From Rhodoferax sp. (GTDB taxonomy: Bacteria; Pseudomonadota; Gammaproteobacteria; Burkholderiales; Burkholderiaceae_C): a DNA stretch of 45,751 nucleotides. Numbering within the stretch: position 1 is the stretch's first letter; the number at the start of each line of letters is the position of its first letter. Shown here in pieces: positions 16,728-28,827 of this stretch. The notes under the pieces are model-generated. The model made no database searches, had not been told where the DNA came from, and saw only the letters and a program-made list of their open reading frames with translations. The stretch is taken from contig NZ_JAAFIX010000016.1 of NCBI RefSeq assembly GCF_013297935.1, positions 1 through 45,751 of the forward strand, read 5' to 3'. The position numbers were made by a program, and so were the translations under genes.

Positions 16728-18281
16728 ATGCAACTCAATCCCGCAGAAATTTCTGAATTGATCAAGAGCCGTATTGACGGTTTGTCCGCAAGCGCTGACA
16801 TCCGCAACCAAGGCACCGTGGTTTCTGTGACCGACGGTATTTGCCGCATTCACGGTCTGTCCGACGTGATGCAAGGCGAAATGTTGGAATTCCCGGCTGG
16901 TAGCGATGGCTTGCCCACCTACGGCTTGGCCTTGAACCTCGAGCGCGACTCTGTCGGCGCCGTGATTTTGGGTGAGTACGAGCACATCTCCGAAGGCGAC
17001 ACTGTGAAGTGCACAGGTCGTATTCTGGAAGTGCCAGTGGGTCCTGAGTTGCGTGGCCGCGTGGTGAACGCTTTGGGTCAGCCTATCGACGGCAAAGGCC
17101 CGATTAACGCCAAGATGACCGACGTGATTGAAAAGGTGGCACCTGGTGTGATCGCCCGTAAATCCGTGGATCAGCCTATGCAGACCGGTCTGAAGTCTAT
17201 CGACTCCATGGTTCCCGTCGGCCGCGGACAGCGCGAATTGATCATCGGCGACCGCCAGACCGGCAAGACAGCCGTGGCTATCGACGCCATCATCAACCAG
17301 AAGGGTCAGAACATGACCTGCGTCTACGTTGCGATCGGCCAAAAGGCTTCTTCGATCAAAAACGTGGTGCGCGCTTTGGAGCAAGCCGGTGCGATGGAAT
17401 ACACCATCGTGGTGGCTGCATCTGCTTCTGAATCTGCTGCGATGCAGTACGTTTCTGCGTACTCCGGTTGCACCATGGGCGAATACTTCCGCGACCGTGG
17501 CGAAGACGCCCTGATCGTGTACGACGATTTGTCCAAGCAAGCCGTGGCTTACCGTCAAGTGTCTTTGCTGTTGCGCCGCCCACCAGGCCGCGAAGCGTAC
17601 CCTGGCGACGTGTTCTATCTCCACAGCCGTTTGCTGGAGCGTGCAGCGCGTGTGAACGCCGAGTACGTGGAAGCTTTCACCAAGGGCGCAGTGAAGGGTA
17701 AGACCGGTTCTTTGACCGCTCTGCCTATCATCGAAACCCAAGCCGGTGACGTGTCTGCTTTCGTGCCAACCAACGTGATTTCGATCACTGACGGCCAGAT
17801 CTTCCTGGAAACCAGCCTGTTCAACGCCGGCGTACGCCCTGCGATCAACGCCGGTATCTCGGTGTCCCGCGTGGGTTCTGCTGCTCAGACCAAGGTTGTT
17901 AAGGGACAGTCCGGCGGTATCCGTAACGACTTGGCTCAGTACCGCGAATTGGCTGCGTTTGCGCAGTTCGCTTCTGATCTGGACGAAGCTACCCGCAAGC
18001 AGTTGGACCGCGGTGCTCGCGTGACCGAACTGCTGAAGCAAAAGCAATACAGCCCCCAGTCCATCAGCATCATGAGCGCATCGTTGTTCGCAGTGAACAA
18101 GGGCTTCATGGATGATGTGGAAGTCAAGAAGATCCTGGCTTTCGAGCACGGCCTTCATGCCTACCTCAAGGACAAGCACGCTGCCCTGTTGGCTAAGGTG
18201 GAAGACACCAAGGCTCTGGACAAGGACGCTGAAGCTGAATTGACTGCTGCTGTGGCCGCGTTCAAGAAGACTTTTGCTTGA
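16728..18281 (+). CDS. atpA: ATP synthase F1 subunit alpha
   Basis: A 517-residue non-catalytic nucleotide-binding subunit. The Walker A motif is [12 protein letters not shown] near residue 170, and the family signature [14 protein letters not shown] lies near residue 368. An AAGGAAAG site precedes the ATG. It has normal length. A 535-residue frame on the opposite strand is only a coding shadow of this gene. Confidence 0.97.
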   Translation: MQLNPAEISELIKSRIDGLSASADIRNQGTVVSVTDGICRIHGLSDVMQGEMLEFPAGSDGLPTYGLALNLERDSVGAVILGEYEHISEGDTVKCTGRILEVPVGPELRGRVVNALGQPIDGKGPINAKMTDVIEKVAPGVIARKSVDQPMQTGLKSIDSMVPVGRGQRELIIGDRQTGKTAVAIDAIINQKGQNMTCVYVAIGQKASSIKNVVRALEQAGAMEYTIVVAASASESAAMQYVSAYSGCTMGEYFRDRGEDALIVYDDLSKQAVAYRQVSLLLRRPPGREAYPGDVFYLHSRLLERAARVNAEYVEAFTKGAVKGKTGSLTALPIIETQAGDVSAFVPTNVISITDGQIFLETSLFNAGVRPAINAGISVSRVGSAAQTKVVKGQSGGIRNDLAQYRELAAFAQFASDLDEATRKQLDRGARVTELLKQKQYSPQSISIMSASLFAVNKGFMDDVEVKKILAFEHGLHAYLKDKHAALLAKVEDTKALDKDAEAELTAAVAAFKKTFA

Positions 18282-18308
18282 TTTCCACCTGATCACAAGG
18301 AGCCATTG

Positions 18309-20623
<2,315 letters not shown>

Positions 20624-20626
20624 GTC

Positions 20627-21043
20627 ATGAACACCATCCACGTGGATGTGGTCAGTGCAGAAGAGTCCATCTTCTCCGGTGAAGCCGTCTTCGTGGCGCT
20701 TCCTGGTGAAGGTGGCGAGCTGGGCATCAAGCCCCGCCACACGCCTCTGATCACACGCATCAAGCCCGGCTCGGTGCGTATCGAGAAGGCCGATGGAACT
20801 GAAGAGTTCGTGTTCGTAGCCGGTGGCATTTTGGAAGTTCAGCCTAACTGTGTCACTGTGTTGTCTGACACAGCGATTCGTGGCAAGGACTTGGACGAAG
20901 AAAAGGCTAACGCAGCCAAGGCTGCTGCTGAAGAAGCTTTGAAGAACGCCAACAGCGAGATTGATATTGCGCGAATTCAATCTGAAATCGCTGTGATGGC
21001 CGCCGAAATGGCTGCTGCTCGCAGGTTCTTGAAAAAGAAGTAA
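20627..21043 (+). CDS. atpC: ATP synthase F1 subunit epsilon
   Basis: A 138-residue subunit beginning [20 protein letters not shown], with a beta-sandwich followed by two C-terminal helices ([18 protein letters not shown] and beyond). The helices can inhibit ATP hydrolysis in bacterial enzymes. [14 protein letters not shown] is conserved. It follows atpD by three bases and is the last gene of the operon, 17 bases before a terminator. Confidence 0.96.
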   Translation: MNTIHVDVVSAEESIFSGEAVFVALPGEGGELGIKPRHTPLITRIKPGSVRIEKADGTEEFVFVAGGILEVQPNCVTVLSDTAIRGKDLDEEKANAAKAAAEEALKNANSEIDIARIQSEIAVMAAEMAAARRFLKKK

Positions 21044-21060
21044 TCGGTAGATTGCCGACA

Positions 21061-21086
21061 AAAAGCCACCCTCGGGTGGCTTTTTT
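21061..21086 (+). terminator. Intrinsic terminator of the atp operon
   Basis: Stem GCCACCC (21065-21071) and GGGTGGC (21074-21080) with a two-base centre, extended by A/T pairs on both sides and followed by six Ts. Because of the A-run before it, it may also stop the converging TPM-domain operon, whose last gene ends at 21100. Confidence 0.93.
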
Positions 21087-21099
21087 CATGGCAAAGCTA

Positions 21100-21621
21100 T
21101 CAACCCAAATGAGGACTGTCCGAGAGCTCGTTGGCGTTGATTTTCCCGGGCTCAATGGGGAACTGAGCAGCCAACTTGGGCGTGATCTTGTCTACAAATG
21201 TAGTCAAGCCACGTTCGAGGTTAGTGGCTTTCCACTGCGCCGCGACCTCTTGGGCCAAGGAGTCCCAGAATTGCGGCTCCTGCATGCCGACTAGCGCGCG
21301 ATCGAAGACGATTTCAACCGCATGCTCAGCAAGGCAGATGTAGAGCAGCACGCCGTTGTTGTGTTCAGTGTCCCAGATGCGCTGGGTGGCAAACAATTGC
21401 TGCGCCCGCTGCTTGAGCAATCCCTGCATCTCACACCGCTGCCAGAGCGTGGAACTCGGCAAGGAACTCTCAACATAGAAACAAATTTCAGCGGTATGGC
21501 TCCGCTCACTGTTGCGAATCATGTCAGCGATCCGTTCGCCGAAACCGGAAGGGAGCTGTCCCACTGCATCATCTGCCCAACGGTGGCGTAGCCAGCGACT
21601 TAAACGCGTTTCCATCACCAT
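21100..21621 (-). CDS. TPM-domain protein without signal peptide
   Basis: A 173-residue protein I assign to the TPM (YgcG/TPM_phosphatase) fold from its pattern: HTAEICFYVESSLP, then HNNGVLLYICLAEHAVEIVFDRAL. No signal peptide, membrane segment or low-complexity tail is present, unlike its neighbour. It is the third gene of a LemA / YgcG-like / TPM set that occurs widely in proteobacteria without a proven role. Its start region overlaps the stop of the preceding gene; ATG at 21615 (METRLSRWL), in a TGATG overlap, is as likely as 21621. Confidence 0.78.
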   Translation of the reverse strand: MVMETRLSRWLRHRWADDAVGQLPSGFGERIADMIRNSERSHTAEICFYVESSLPSSTLWQRCEMQGLLKQRAQQLFATQRIWDTEHNNGVLLYICLAEHAVEIVFDRALVGMQEPQFWDSLAQEVAAQWKATNLERGLTTFVDKITPKLAAQFPIEPGKINANELSDSPHLG

Positions 21622-22532
21622 CCTCCAGACGCTCCGCCACCACCAAAATTTCCACCCCCACCGGAGTGGAAGCCACCTGAACCAGAGTCCGAAGAACTAG
21701 AAGAGGAGCCACCCATACCACCTGCGGTGTATCCCCCCTTCCTATAGCCCGCCGATGTTGAGCTGCTCCGGCTCATCAAGAGGGAGAGGATAAAGCCCCC
21801 AAGTCCGGCCAGCAGCCCAACCCACCAGAGTTGAGTGATGTAAAAAACCACCCCTGTTGCGGCGAGACCGACGAGGCCTGCAGCAAAACGTGTACCGAAT
21901 GCCTGGCGCGCGAGATTCCCGCCAATCGCCGAGACAAAGAAAACAAACACCCCGAGTTCGACGACATTCACGTCGACTGAAGCGTTGCGGGATGGGGGGC
22001 TATCCATGGGTGCAGGCAGAGCCTCTGCTTGAATCAAAGCCGCCAAAGCGCCAATAGCGGCCTGTAATCCCCCCGCATAGTCGCCAGTGCGAAATAAGGG
22101 GGCCATCTTCTGCTGAATGATCCGGCCGGCCTGTACATCAGGTATCGCGCCTTCCAGAGACTTAGCGACTTCAATGCGCATGCGCTTGTCGTTAACGGCC
22201 ACCAGGAGCAACACGCCATCGCCTTCAACTTTGCGACCCAACTTCCAGGTATTGGCCACACGGTTTGCGAGGGCGGCTATATCTTCACCGTCGCTGCTTG
22301 GCAGAAGCCACACTACCACCTGACTTCCTGTCTCTGCCTCCAAGCGCGATAGCCTTAATTCAAGCTGCTGGATATCGGCGGCCGTCAAAACACTACTGGT
22401 ATCGATCACGCGGGCAGTAAGGGGCGGGATCGCCAACAACGTATCCGCAAACAGCGTCGATGAGCCAAGCAGTAGCAAGCCCACCAACAAGCGTGTCACT
22501 GCACCTCGTAACCAAAGCAGGCCGCACTGCAT
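21615..22532 (-). CDS. YgcG-like TPM-domain membrane protein
   Basis: A 305-residue protein. After an N-terminal signal-like segment (residues ~8-28) comes a TPM domain with VIDTSSVLTAADIQQLELRL and GVLLLVAVNDKRMRIEVAKS. Two or three membrane segments follow around residues 190-250, then a Ser/Gly-rich tail ending in GGGGASGGW. That tail is the hallmark of this family. The ATG at 22532 directly follows the lemA stop (one base between), so it is preferred over an upstream start at 22583 inside lemA. Second gene of the LemA operon. Confidence 0.85.
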   Translation of the reverse strand: MQCGLLWLRGAVTRLLVGLLLLGSSTLFADTLLAIPPLTARVIDTSSVLTAADIQQLELRLSRLEAETGSQVVVWLLPSSDGEDIAALANRVANTWKLGRKVEGDGVLLLVAVNDKRMRIEVAKSLEGAIPDVQAGRIIQQKMAPLFRTGDYAGGLQAAIGALAALIQAEALPAPMDSPPSRNASVDVNVVELGVFVFFVSAIGGNLARQAFGTRFAAGLVGLAATGVVFYITQLWWVGLLAGLGGFILSLLMSRSSSTSAGYRKGGYTAGGMGGSSSSSSDSGSGGFHSGGGGNFGGGGASGGW

Positions 22533-22533
22533 C

Positions 22534-23169
22534 TTATTTTTGCTTGAAGTCCACCACCGGCGGTGCGGAAATAGCCGCTTCATTCGCCACCGTAAAGGCT
22601 GGCTTGGGCTTGTAGCCCAAAGCCATCGCGGTCAAGTTGTTGGGGAAGCTGCGGGCTAGAACGTTGTAGTCCTGAACTGCCTGGATATACCGGTTGCGTG
22701 CCACTGCAATGCGGTTTTCAGTGCCTTCGAGCTGAACGCGCAGATCGCTGAATCCTTGGTTTGCCTTCAGGTTGGGATACTGCTCGCTCACTACCAGCAA
22801 GCGGCTCAGCGCGCCGCCCAACTCACCCTGCACTTTTTGAAACTTAGAAAAGGCCTCGGGATCATTCAAACTCTCGGGGCTAATTTGCAAGGAAGTCGCC
22901 TTCGCACGCGCTTCTATGACCTTGGTGAGGGTTTCCTGCTCAAAGGCTGCCTCACCCTTCACAGTCGCAACAATATTGGGAACCAGATCAGCGCGCCGTT
23001 GATACTGGTTCAGCACCTCACTCCATGCTGCAATGGACTGCTCGTCCAAGCGCTGAAAATCGTTGTAGCCGCAACCGGTCAACACCAACAAAAAGCCGAG
23101 CAGAGACGCCCGAACGCAACGATTCACAGTTTGTGCCCCAGCGGCGCACCAGTTCGACATGTTCATCAT
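22534..23169 (-). CDS. lemA: LemA family lipoprotein
   Basis: A 211-residue LemA protein. The signal peptide ends in LVLTGCGYN, so the cysteine is likely lipidated. The helical LemA core includes LNQYQRRADLVPNIVATVKG and a central part with QVQEL-like spacing (SKFQKVQGELGGALSRLL), ending with YNVLARSFPNNLTAMALGYKPK. The ATG at 23169 is chosen because GGGAG lies a few bases upstream. It heads the operon with the two TPM-domain genes and is divergent from the SnoaL-like gene. Confidence 0.9.
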   Translation of the reverse strand: MMNMSNWCAAGAQTVNRCVRASLLGFLLVLTGCGYNDFQRLDEQSIAAWSEVLNQYQRRADLVPNIVATVKGEAAFEQETLTKVIEARAKATSLQISPESLNDPEAFSKFQKVQGELGGALSRLLVVSEQYPNLKANQGFSDLRVQLEGTENRIAVARNRYIQAVQDYNVLARSFPNNLTAMALGYKPKPAFTVANEAAISAPPVVDFKQK

Positions 23170-23246
23170 GAACTCCCGAGGATGAAGGCAGCATCCTACT
23201 GCGCTCCGGTGCCGCGACATCGGTCCGGATACGCGAGAATGCGAAT

Positions 23247-23702
23247 ATGCCTAAAAACCCTGCAAAAATGCACGCCGTGATTGGCGGAACCCCGGATGAA
23301 ATAGAGGCCGCGTTCTATGACGCGATGCAACTCGGAGATATCGACAAGCTCATGGCCTGCTGGGCTGACGAGGACGACATCGCTTGTATTCACCCCGGAG
23401 GCACCCGGTTGATAGGTATGGGGGCCATCCGCGCCGCCTTTGAGGCGATGTTTGCCCATGGAGGCGCCATTCATGTGAAGCCTGAAAACATCCGCCGGGT
23501 CGAGTCCCTGGCCAGTGCAGTACACCATGTGCTGGAGGTGGTTGAAATTCTCACGCCCCAAGGCAAAGACAAGGCGCATGTCGTGGCTACCAACGTGTAC
23601 CACAAGACCCCGCAAGGATGGCGAATGGTCGTGCACCATGCCAGCCCGGGAACGTCCGAAGATGCACTGCAAGAACACAGCACCCCGCAGATTTTGCATT
23701 AA
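23247..23702 (+). CDS. SnoaL-like / NTF2-fold protein
   Basis: A 151-residue protein with the SnoaL-like pattern: PDEIEAAFYDAMQLGDIDKLMACWADEDDIACIHPGG at residues ~15-51, then RAAFEAMF and a strand-rich second half ending GWRMVVHHASPG. The family includes enzymes and ligand-binding proteins, and no specific role can be inferred. No signal peptide is seen. It is followed by repeat copy C and the YheT-like hydrolase gene. Confidence 0.8.
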   Translation: MPKNPAKMHAVIGGTPDEIEAAFYDAMQLGDIDKLMACWADEDDIACIHPGGTRLIGMGAIRAAFEAMFAHGGAIHVKPENIRRVESLASAVHHVLEVVEILTPQGKDKAHVVATNVYHKTPQGWRMVVHHASPGTSEDALQEHSTPQILH

Positions 23703-23755
23703 ATATGCCGCTAGCCCTTGATAATACAGCGCGAGTAGCTATGAATTATGTAGCG
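23702..23755 (-). repeat. Dispersed ~57-bp repeat, copy C
   Basis: Reverse-oriented copy spanning the gap between the SnoaL-like gene and the hydrolase gene. Read on the minus strand it matches copy A without gaps at GCTA, TAGCT.CT.GCGC and AGGGCT.G.GG. On the plus strand it contains the likely start codon of the hydrolase (ATG at 23741). Confidence 0.75.
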
Positions 23756-24733
23756 CCATGGTGGCTCCCCGGGGGGAATCTGCAAACCATCTGGCCCGCA
23801 CTTTACTCACGGCGAGTCTTCGGGCCCCACCCGCAGTACCGGCGTGAGCGTTGGCAAACTCCGGACCAAGATTTCATTGACGTCGATTGGTTGGCCCAGC
23901 CCCCGACTGCCCAGCAACCCTTGTTGGTTCTTTTCCACGGTCTGGAGGGCACCTCCCGAAGTCACTATGCAGAGGCCTTTGCCGACTACGCTCAGGCGCG
24001 TGGATACGCTTACGCGGTGCCCCACTTTCGTGGATGCAGCGGCGAGCTGAATCTGGCACCTCGCGCCTACCACTCCGGCGATCACGAGGAAATAGGCTGG
24101 ATGCTGTCCAAATTCCGCCAGCAGCATTCCGGCCCCATCATGGCAGTCGGGGTTTCATTGGGCGGCAACGCATTGCTGCGTTGGGCGGAAGAGGCCGGAA
24201 GCACGGCCGGCGCCACGGTCGAGGCGGTCGCTGCCGTTTGCTCACCAATTGATCTTGCCGCTGGAGGCTACGCAATTGGCCGGGGTTTTAACCGGTGGGT
24301 CTACACCCGGATGTTCCTCAACACCATGATTCCCAAGGCGATGCAAAAGCTGGCCCAGTTTCCGGGCCTGTTTGATGGCGACGCGCTGCAGGCGGCGAGA
24401 GACCTGTACGAGTTTGACAACCTCTTTACCGCACCGCTCCATGGGTTCAAAAGCACCGAGGACTATTGGGCGCGAGGCTCCGCCAAGCCCCACCTTGCCC
24501 GCATCCGCGTACCCGCGCTCGTGGTCAATGCGAGAAACGACCCTTTCGTGCCGGCTTGGAGTTTGCCGTCGCAGTCCGAGGTGGGCGAGTACGTAACCTT
24601 GTGGCAACCCGCACACGGCGGACATGTGGGCTTTCCTCAGGGGCGTCTGCCGGGTCACGTGCGGACCATGCCTGAAGTGGTGGGAAACTGGATGGCCTCG
24701 CGGGTGAATAAGCCAAGGAGTCAGCATGGATGA
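23741..24733 (+). CDS. YheT-like alpha/beta hydrolase
   Basis: A 330-residue hydrolase of the YheT/ABHD1-3 group. Family signatures are the N-terminal APWWLPGGNLQTIWPAL, LLVLFHGLEGTSRSHYAE (oxyanion region), the nucleophile S139 in AVGVSLGGNALLRW, an aspartate in NARNDPFVP and the histidine in PAHGGHVGF. The physiological substrate is unknown. The start ATG at 23741 lies inside repeat copy C; ATG at 23705 (MPLALDNTARVA) would add 12 residues. The stop overlaps the next gene by eight bases. Confidence 0.88.
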   Translation: MNYVAPWWLPGGNLQTIWPALYSRRVFGPHPQYRRERWQTPDQDFIDVDWLAQPPTAQQPLLVLFHGLEGTSRSHYAEAFADYAQARGYAYAVPHFRGCSGELNLAPRAYHSGDHEEIGWMLSKFRQQHSGPIMAVGVSLGGNALLRWAEEAGSTAGATVEAVAAVCSPIDLAAGGYAIGRGFNRWVYTRMFLNTMIPKAMQKLAQFPGLFDGDALQAARDLYEFDNLFTAPLHGFKSTEDYWARGSAKPHLARIRVPALVVNARNDPFVPAWSLPSQSEVGEYVTLWQPAHGGHVGFPQGRLPGHVRTMPEVVGNWMASRVNKPRSQHG

Positions 24734-25268
24734 CATCGTGATGCAGGCCATGGTCAAGTGGCCGAACGTGCCCGATTGCTATGGATGGCTCGGGCTTGAT
24801 GGGCGTGGTGATTGGTATCTGCGGGATGATGCGGCTCAGGCCTGCGGTGACTTCGCATCGTCCGTTCACTACGCGCGGGGCAGCCGTTTGCAGCACGAGA
24901 AGCTCATAGACTTTATTCAGCGCAACTACGCGTGCGATGCGTCAGGCGCCTGGTTTTTTCAAAATGGCCCGCAGCGTGTTTATGTCGAGTTGATGCACAC
25001 GCCCTGGGTGTGGCGCATTCACCCGGAAGGCCACATCGTTGCCCACACGGGCGAAGTTGCTACGGTGCAAGAAAGCTATCTGGATGAACTGGGCCTGCTC
25101 TATCTAGAGACGCCGCTAGGCATCGGCCTTATCCACACCGCAGACATGGCCCACGCGGCGTCCAAGGTAGAGCATGGCGAATGGCAGCCGCAGGAAATTC
25201 AACGCAGCGATATGGAGTCGCGCTTTGGCTTTGTCCGCAGCCCTCAATCCGTCAAAGGCAAGGCATAG
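24726..25268 (+). CDS. Conserved-looking protein of unknown function, DUF2946/DUF2944-like
   Basis: A 180-residue soluble protein. I recall similar proteins in Burkholderiales annotated only by a DUF number, which I cannot fix with certainty. Visible features are MVKWPNVPDCYGWLGLDGRG near the start, a central FIQRNYACDASGAWFFQNG with GPQRVYVEL, and HTADMAHAASKVEHG. It is rich in Trp, Tyr and His, but no metal motif or catalytic signature is clear. It overlaps the hydrolase gene by eight bases and is followed by a terminator. Confidence 0.75.
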   Translation: MDDIVMQAMVKWPNVPDCYGWLGLDGRGDWYLRDDAAQACGDFASSVHYARGSRLQHEKLIDFIQRNYACDASGAWFFQNGPQRVYVELMHTPWVWRIHPEGHIVAHTGEVATVQESYLDELGLLYLETPLGIGLIHTADMAHAASKVEHGEWQPQEIQRSDMESRFGFVRSPQSVKGKA

Positions 25269-25320
25269 AGCGGTCCCGCGGGTGGCTGCTGGGTGCCGCC
25301 AACACCGGCATGCAGACGTA

Positions 25321-25347
25321 AAAAAGCCGACTTGCGTCGGCCTTTTT
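25321..25347 (+). terminator. Intrinsic terminator between converging genes
   Basis: Stem GCCGAC and GTCGGC with the loop TTGC, preceded by five As and followed by CTTTTT. It stands 52 bases after the unknown gene and 18 bases before the end of the cytochrome gene on the other strand, and can serve both. Confidence 0.9.
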
Positions 25348-25364
25348 ATTGGAGCGAAGAGGGC

Positions 25365-25889
25365 TTACTTGGCCTCGGCTGCCGGCTTCTTGGGCTCTTC
25401 CAATTTGCCGCCACCGGCGTTGGCCATGAACACAACCGCCCGCGCGATTTCGTAGTCAGAAAAGTCTCCGCCTGCCTGTGAACCCATGGCACCCTTGCCT
25501 TTAATGGCTGAGGTGTACAGCGCCTCAAAACCGGTCTTGATACGGGCACCCCAAGCGCCTGCGTCACCAAATTTCGGAGCACCTGCCGCACCTACCGCAT
25601 GGCATGCAGCGCATTGCGCTTTGTAGACCTCTTCACCCGATTTCATTTCGCGGTTGGCATCGCGGATTTCGACCATACCGATTTTCTGGATGCGCTCTGC
25701 AGTCGCCTTTTCCATGTTCACCGCGCCCGCCGCAGGCTTGTTGGCAGAGGTGACGTAGTAGACCAAGCCGATGATGACGAAGATCGGGATCACGAACGAG
25801 AAAAACGCCGCTAACAAAAGTTGTTTCGGCGTCTTGACGGGGCCCGTGTGGTCTTCTTCGTGCGCAGTAGCTTGGCTGTTATCGCTCAT
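25365..25889 (-). CDS. Membrane-anchored cytochrome c5 family protein
   Basis: A 174-residue class I cytochrome c. Residues 24-46 form a membrane anchor, and the haem site is C93-A-A-C96-H97 in YKAQCAACHAVGAAG. The distal methionine is probably in KGKGAMGSQ. The N-terminus is short and polar and the tail is rich in Pro, Glu, Lys and Ala. It probably carries electrons in the periplasm next to the cytochrome bc1 complex or oxidases; the partner is not identified here. The ATG at 25889 is chosen because GAGGA lies just before it. Confidence 0.88.
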   Translation of the reverse strand: MSDNSQATAHEEDHTGPVKTPKQLLLAAFFSFVIPIFVIIGLVYYVTSANKPAAGAVNMEKATAERIQKIGMVEIRDANREMKSGEEVYKAQCAACHAVGAAGAPKFGDAGAWGARIKTGFEALYTSAIKGKGAMGSQAGGDFSDYEIARAVVFMANAGGGKLEEPKKPAAEAK

Positions 25890-25977
25890 GGGTGTCCTCA
25901 AATTAATCGGGGGCTTTCAATCTGCTGGCGATTATAGCGGTCGGCCTCCTGAAAACACCTACAATCCACCCTCTGTT

Positions 25978-26053
25978 GCGGCTGTAGCTCAGTGGATAGA
26001 GTATTGGCCTCCGAAGCCAAGGGTCGTGGGTTCGATCCCCGCCAGCCGCACCA
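25978..26053 (+). tRNA. tRNA-Arg, anticodon CCG
   Basis: A 76-base cloverleaf. The acceptor stem GCGGCTG pairs with CAGCCGC, the anticodon stem TTGGC pairs with GCCAA around the loop CTCCGAA (anticodon CCG, reads CGG), and the T stem GTGGG pairs with CCCGC around TTCGATC. CCA is encoded at 26051-26053. A TACAAT -10-like box lies 13 bases upstream. No integrase or element end is visible next to it. Confidence 0.96.
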
Positions 26054-26199
26054 TCTTTTCTGTTCCAAGCGCTTGCCTTGGAGCCTTGTCACCGCAACCG
26101 GTAGTCAGGTTGCCAGTCGTGTTTCCCTTGGGATTTCGCAACTAAGAGCTTCTTCCCAAAAACAAAACTGCTCCGTGCCGGTGGCCCGCTCGCCGTGCT

Positions 26200-27438
26200 T
26201 CAGCCGGCCAAGCTATCTGCCCACACCAGAGCTTCCATGTGGGCTACGTTGATCTGCTTCAGTGAAAAGGGAAGCCGGGCGTAGGCCGTGTTGAAGTCGG
26301 CTTCATGATCGGTTTCGCAGGCGCAGACCAGCGCCAACAAAGAGCCGAGCAGCCCTTTGCCTGAGAGCAGGGCATCACAGACGCTGTCGTCCAGTGCCAG
26401 TTGCGGGAGTAGCTCTTGCATGGGGAGTCCGAGCAAGCTGTCAATCTGAGACAACAGACCCACCAGAAACGCGGCTCCGGCCGTTTCACCGTCTCCTAGA
26501 TGTTGTGCCAGCAGTTCCATCATGCGGCCGCGAACCACCGCCGAAGTGCTTGGAATGCTGGCGTGTGCGCTCGTATTGGTTAGCAACAATGCCGACCAGC
26601 GCACCAAGCGCTCGTAGCCGAGCAGCATCACCGCCTGTCGCAGTGAGGTGACCTTCTGAGGCATTCCGGTGCCTGCCGCGTTGATGATGCGCAGCAGGCT
26701 CACACCCAAGGCGGCGTCTTTTTTTAGGGCTGTCTCCACCGCATCAATACCGGCTTCCGTCTTGAGCAGTTGAAAAAGGTGGATGGCACTGCCTTGGGCC
26801 GGGGTCAGTAATTTGGACTGTGTGGTCTCCGGCACGGAAAACCAGTAGCCTTGAAATTCCGCAATACCTTGCTCCGCCATCCCCTCGAACTGGACTTGGT
26901 TCTCTACCTTTTCGGCAATCAAGATGGCGGGCGTTCGCTGGCGGGCCGCTTGGACCAAGAGCTTGAGCTGGGCCGGGTCTATGCTCGACGAATCAAGCTT
27001 GACGAAATCTGCCAAGCCTTGCCAAGGCCGGTACACGGGGGCAACTACGCTGTGTTTAAAGGCCAGGCGGAAGCCACGGGACTTGAGGGCTTGAAGCGCC
27101 GGTACGAGCGCTTGCACAAAACCGGCATCGTGCCGGGGAGCCGGGCCGATTTCGATTACCGTCCGTGCTGGGGCTAAAAAGTCCCACTGCGGCCCGGTCA
27201 GCCCTCTGTGGACGGAGTGGATAAAAACATCATGGCTCAGGGTGCCAAACGGTGAGCCACTACTAGCAACCGCATTCAGCGCGAGCGCAATGTCGCTGGC
27301 CTCGGAGTGACCTTTGGCGTGCGTTGACCGGTTGAAAAGCTCATAGGCCAGCACAGTCCGGTCTATGTCCACGATAGGCTGCCGCGCAATAGAGATGCGC
27401 TCCAACAACTCCGGTGCGACGGTATCGTGCTCTGGCAT
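26200..27438 (-). CDS. EAL-HDOD protein with degenerate EAL domain
   Basis: A 412-residue signalling protein of the YuxH type. Residues ~15-215 resemble an EAL domain: ARQPIVDIDRTVLAYELFNRS near the start and AEFQGYWFSVPE at the end. The catalytic DDFG-type site reads AFKHSVV and the EAL triplet reads YELF, so c-di-GMP hydrolysis is unlikely. Residues ~225-400 form an HDOD domain (DAALGVSLLRIINAAG, AVMLLGYERLVRW). Such proteins usually act in signalling through protein contacts. ATG at 27438 is chosen over a TTG six bases upstream. Confidence 0.82.
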   Translation of the reverse strand: MPEHDTVAPELLERISIARQPIVDIDRTVLAYELFNRSTHAKGHSEASDIALALNAVASSGSPFGTLSHDVFIHSVHRGLTGPQWDFLAPARTVIEIGPAPRHDAGFVQALVPALQALKSRGFRLAFKHSVVAPVYRPWQGLADFVKLDSSSIDPAQLKLLVQAARQRTPAILIAEKVENQVQFEGMAEQGIAEFQGYWFSVPETTQSKLLTPAQGSAIHLFQLLKTEAGIDAVETALKKDAALGVSLLRIINAAGTGMPQKVTSLRQAVMLLGYERLVRWSALLLTNTSAHASIPSTSAVVRGRMMELLAQHLGDGETAGAAFLVGLLSQIDSLLGLPMQELLPQLALDDSVCDALLSGKGLLGSLLALVCACETDHEADFNTAYARLPFSLKQINVAHMEALVWADSLAG

Positions 27439-27532
27439 AGTCAAATAGCTCCCTGTAACTGTTACAGAGGCTAACGCAGACCGAAAGCACTGACAAGCAG
27501 TGGGTTAAACCGGTCGAAAGACGGTGCTGGCC

Positions 27533-28732
<1,200 letters not shown>

Positions 28733-28747
28733 TTATCGGTGCGCATG

Positions 28748-28761
28748 CGGATGGTCATCCG
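28748..28761. promoter_or_regulatory. 14-bp palindrome in the pobA-pobR intergenic region
   Basis: CGGATG-GT-CATCCG, a perfect 6-base inverted repeat with a two-base centre, 43 bases before the pobA start. It may be an additional protein-binding site. The short length means chance is possible. Confidence 0.4.
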
Positions 28762-28774
28762 TAAGGTGGAAAAT

Positions 28775-28813
28775 TTGCGCGATAGATAGAATGCTTGTGC
28801 GAATATCGCGCAA
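28775..28813. promoter_or_regulatory. Probable operator for the PobR-like regulator
   Basis: A perfect 10-base inverted repeat, TTGCGCGATA (28775-28784) and TATCGCGCAA (28804-28813), with 19 bases between. It ends 14 bases before the regulator start and lies about 70 bases from the pobA start, a suitable place for IclR-family activation of pobA and self-control. Confidence 0.7.
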
Positions 28814-28827
28814 TTACTGGAGTTTGC

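Noticed and set aside
16689..18296. 535-codon minus-strand open frame opposite atpA
   Set aside because: Shadow of atpA. Its length follows from the strong codon bias of the conserved gene.
25978..26199. tRNA-Arg as possible integration site of a mobile element
   Set aside because: No integrase, direct repeat of the tRNA 3' end or change in gene style is visible around it.
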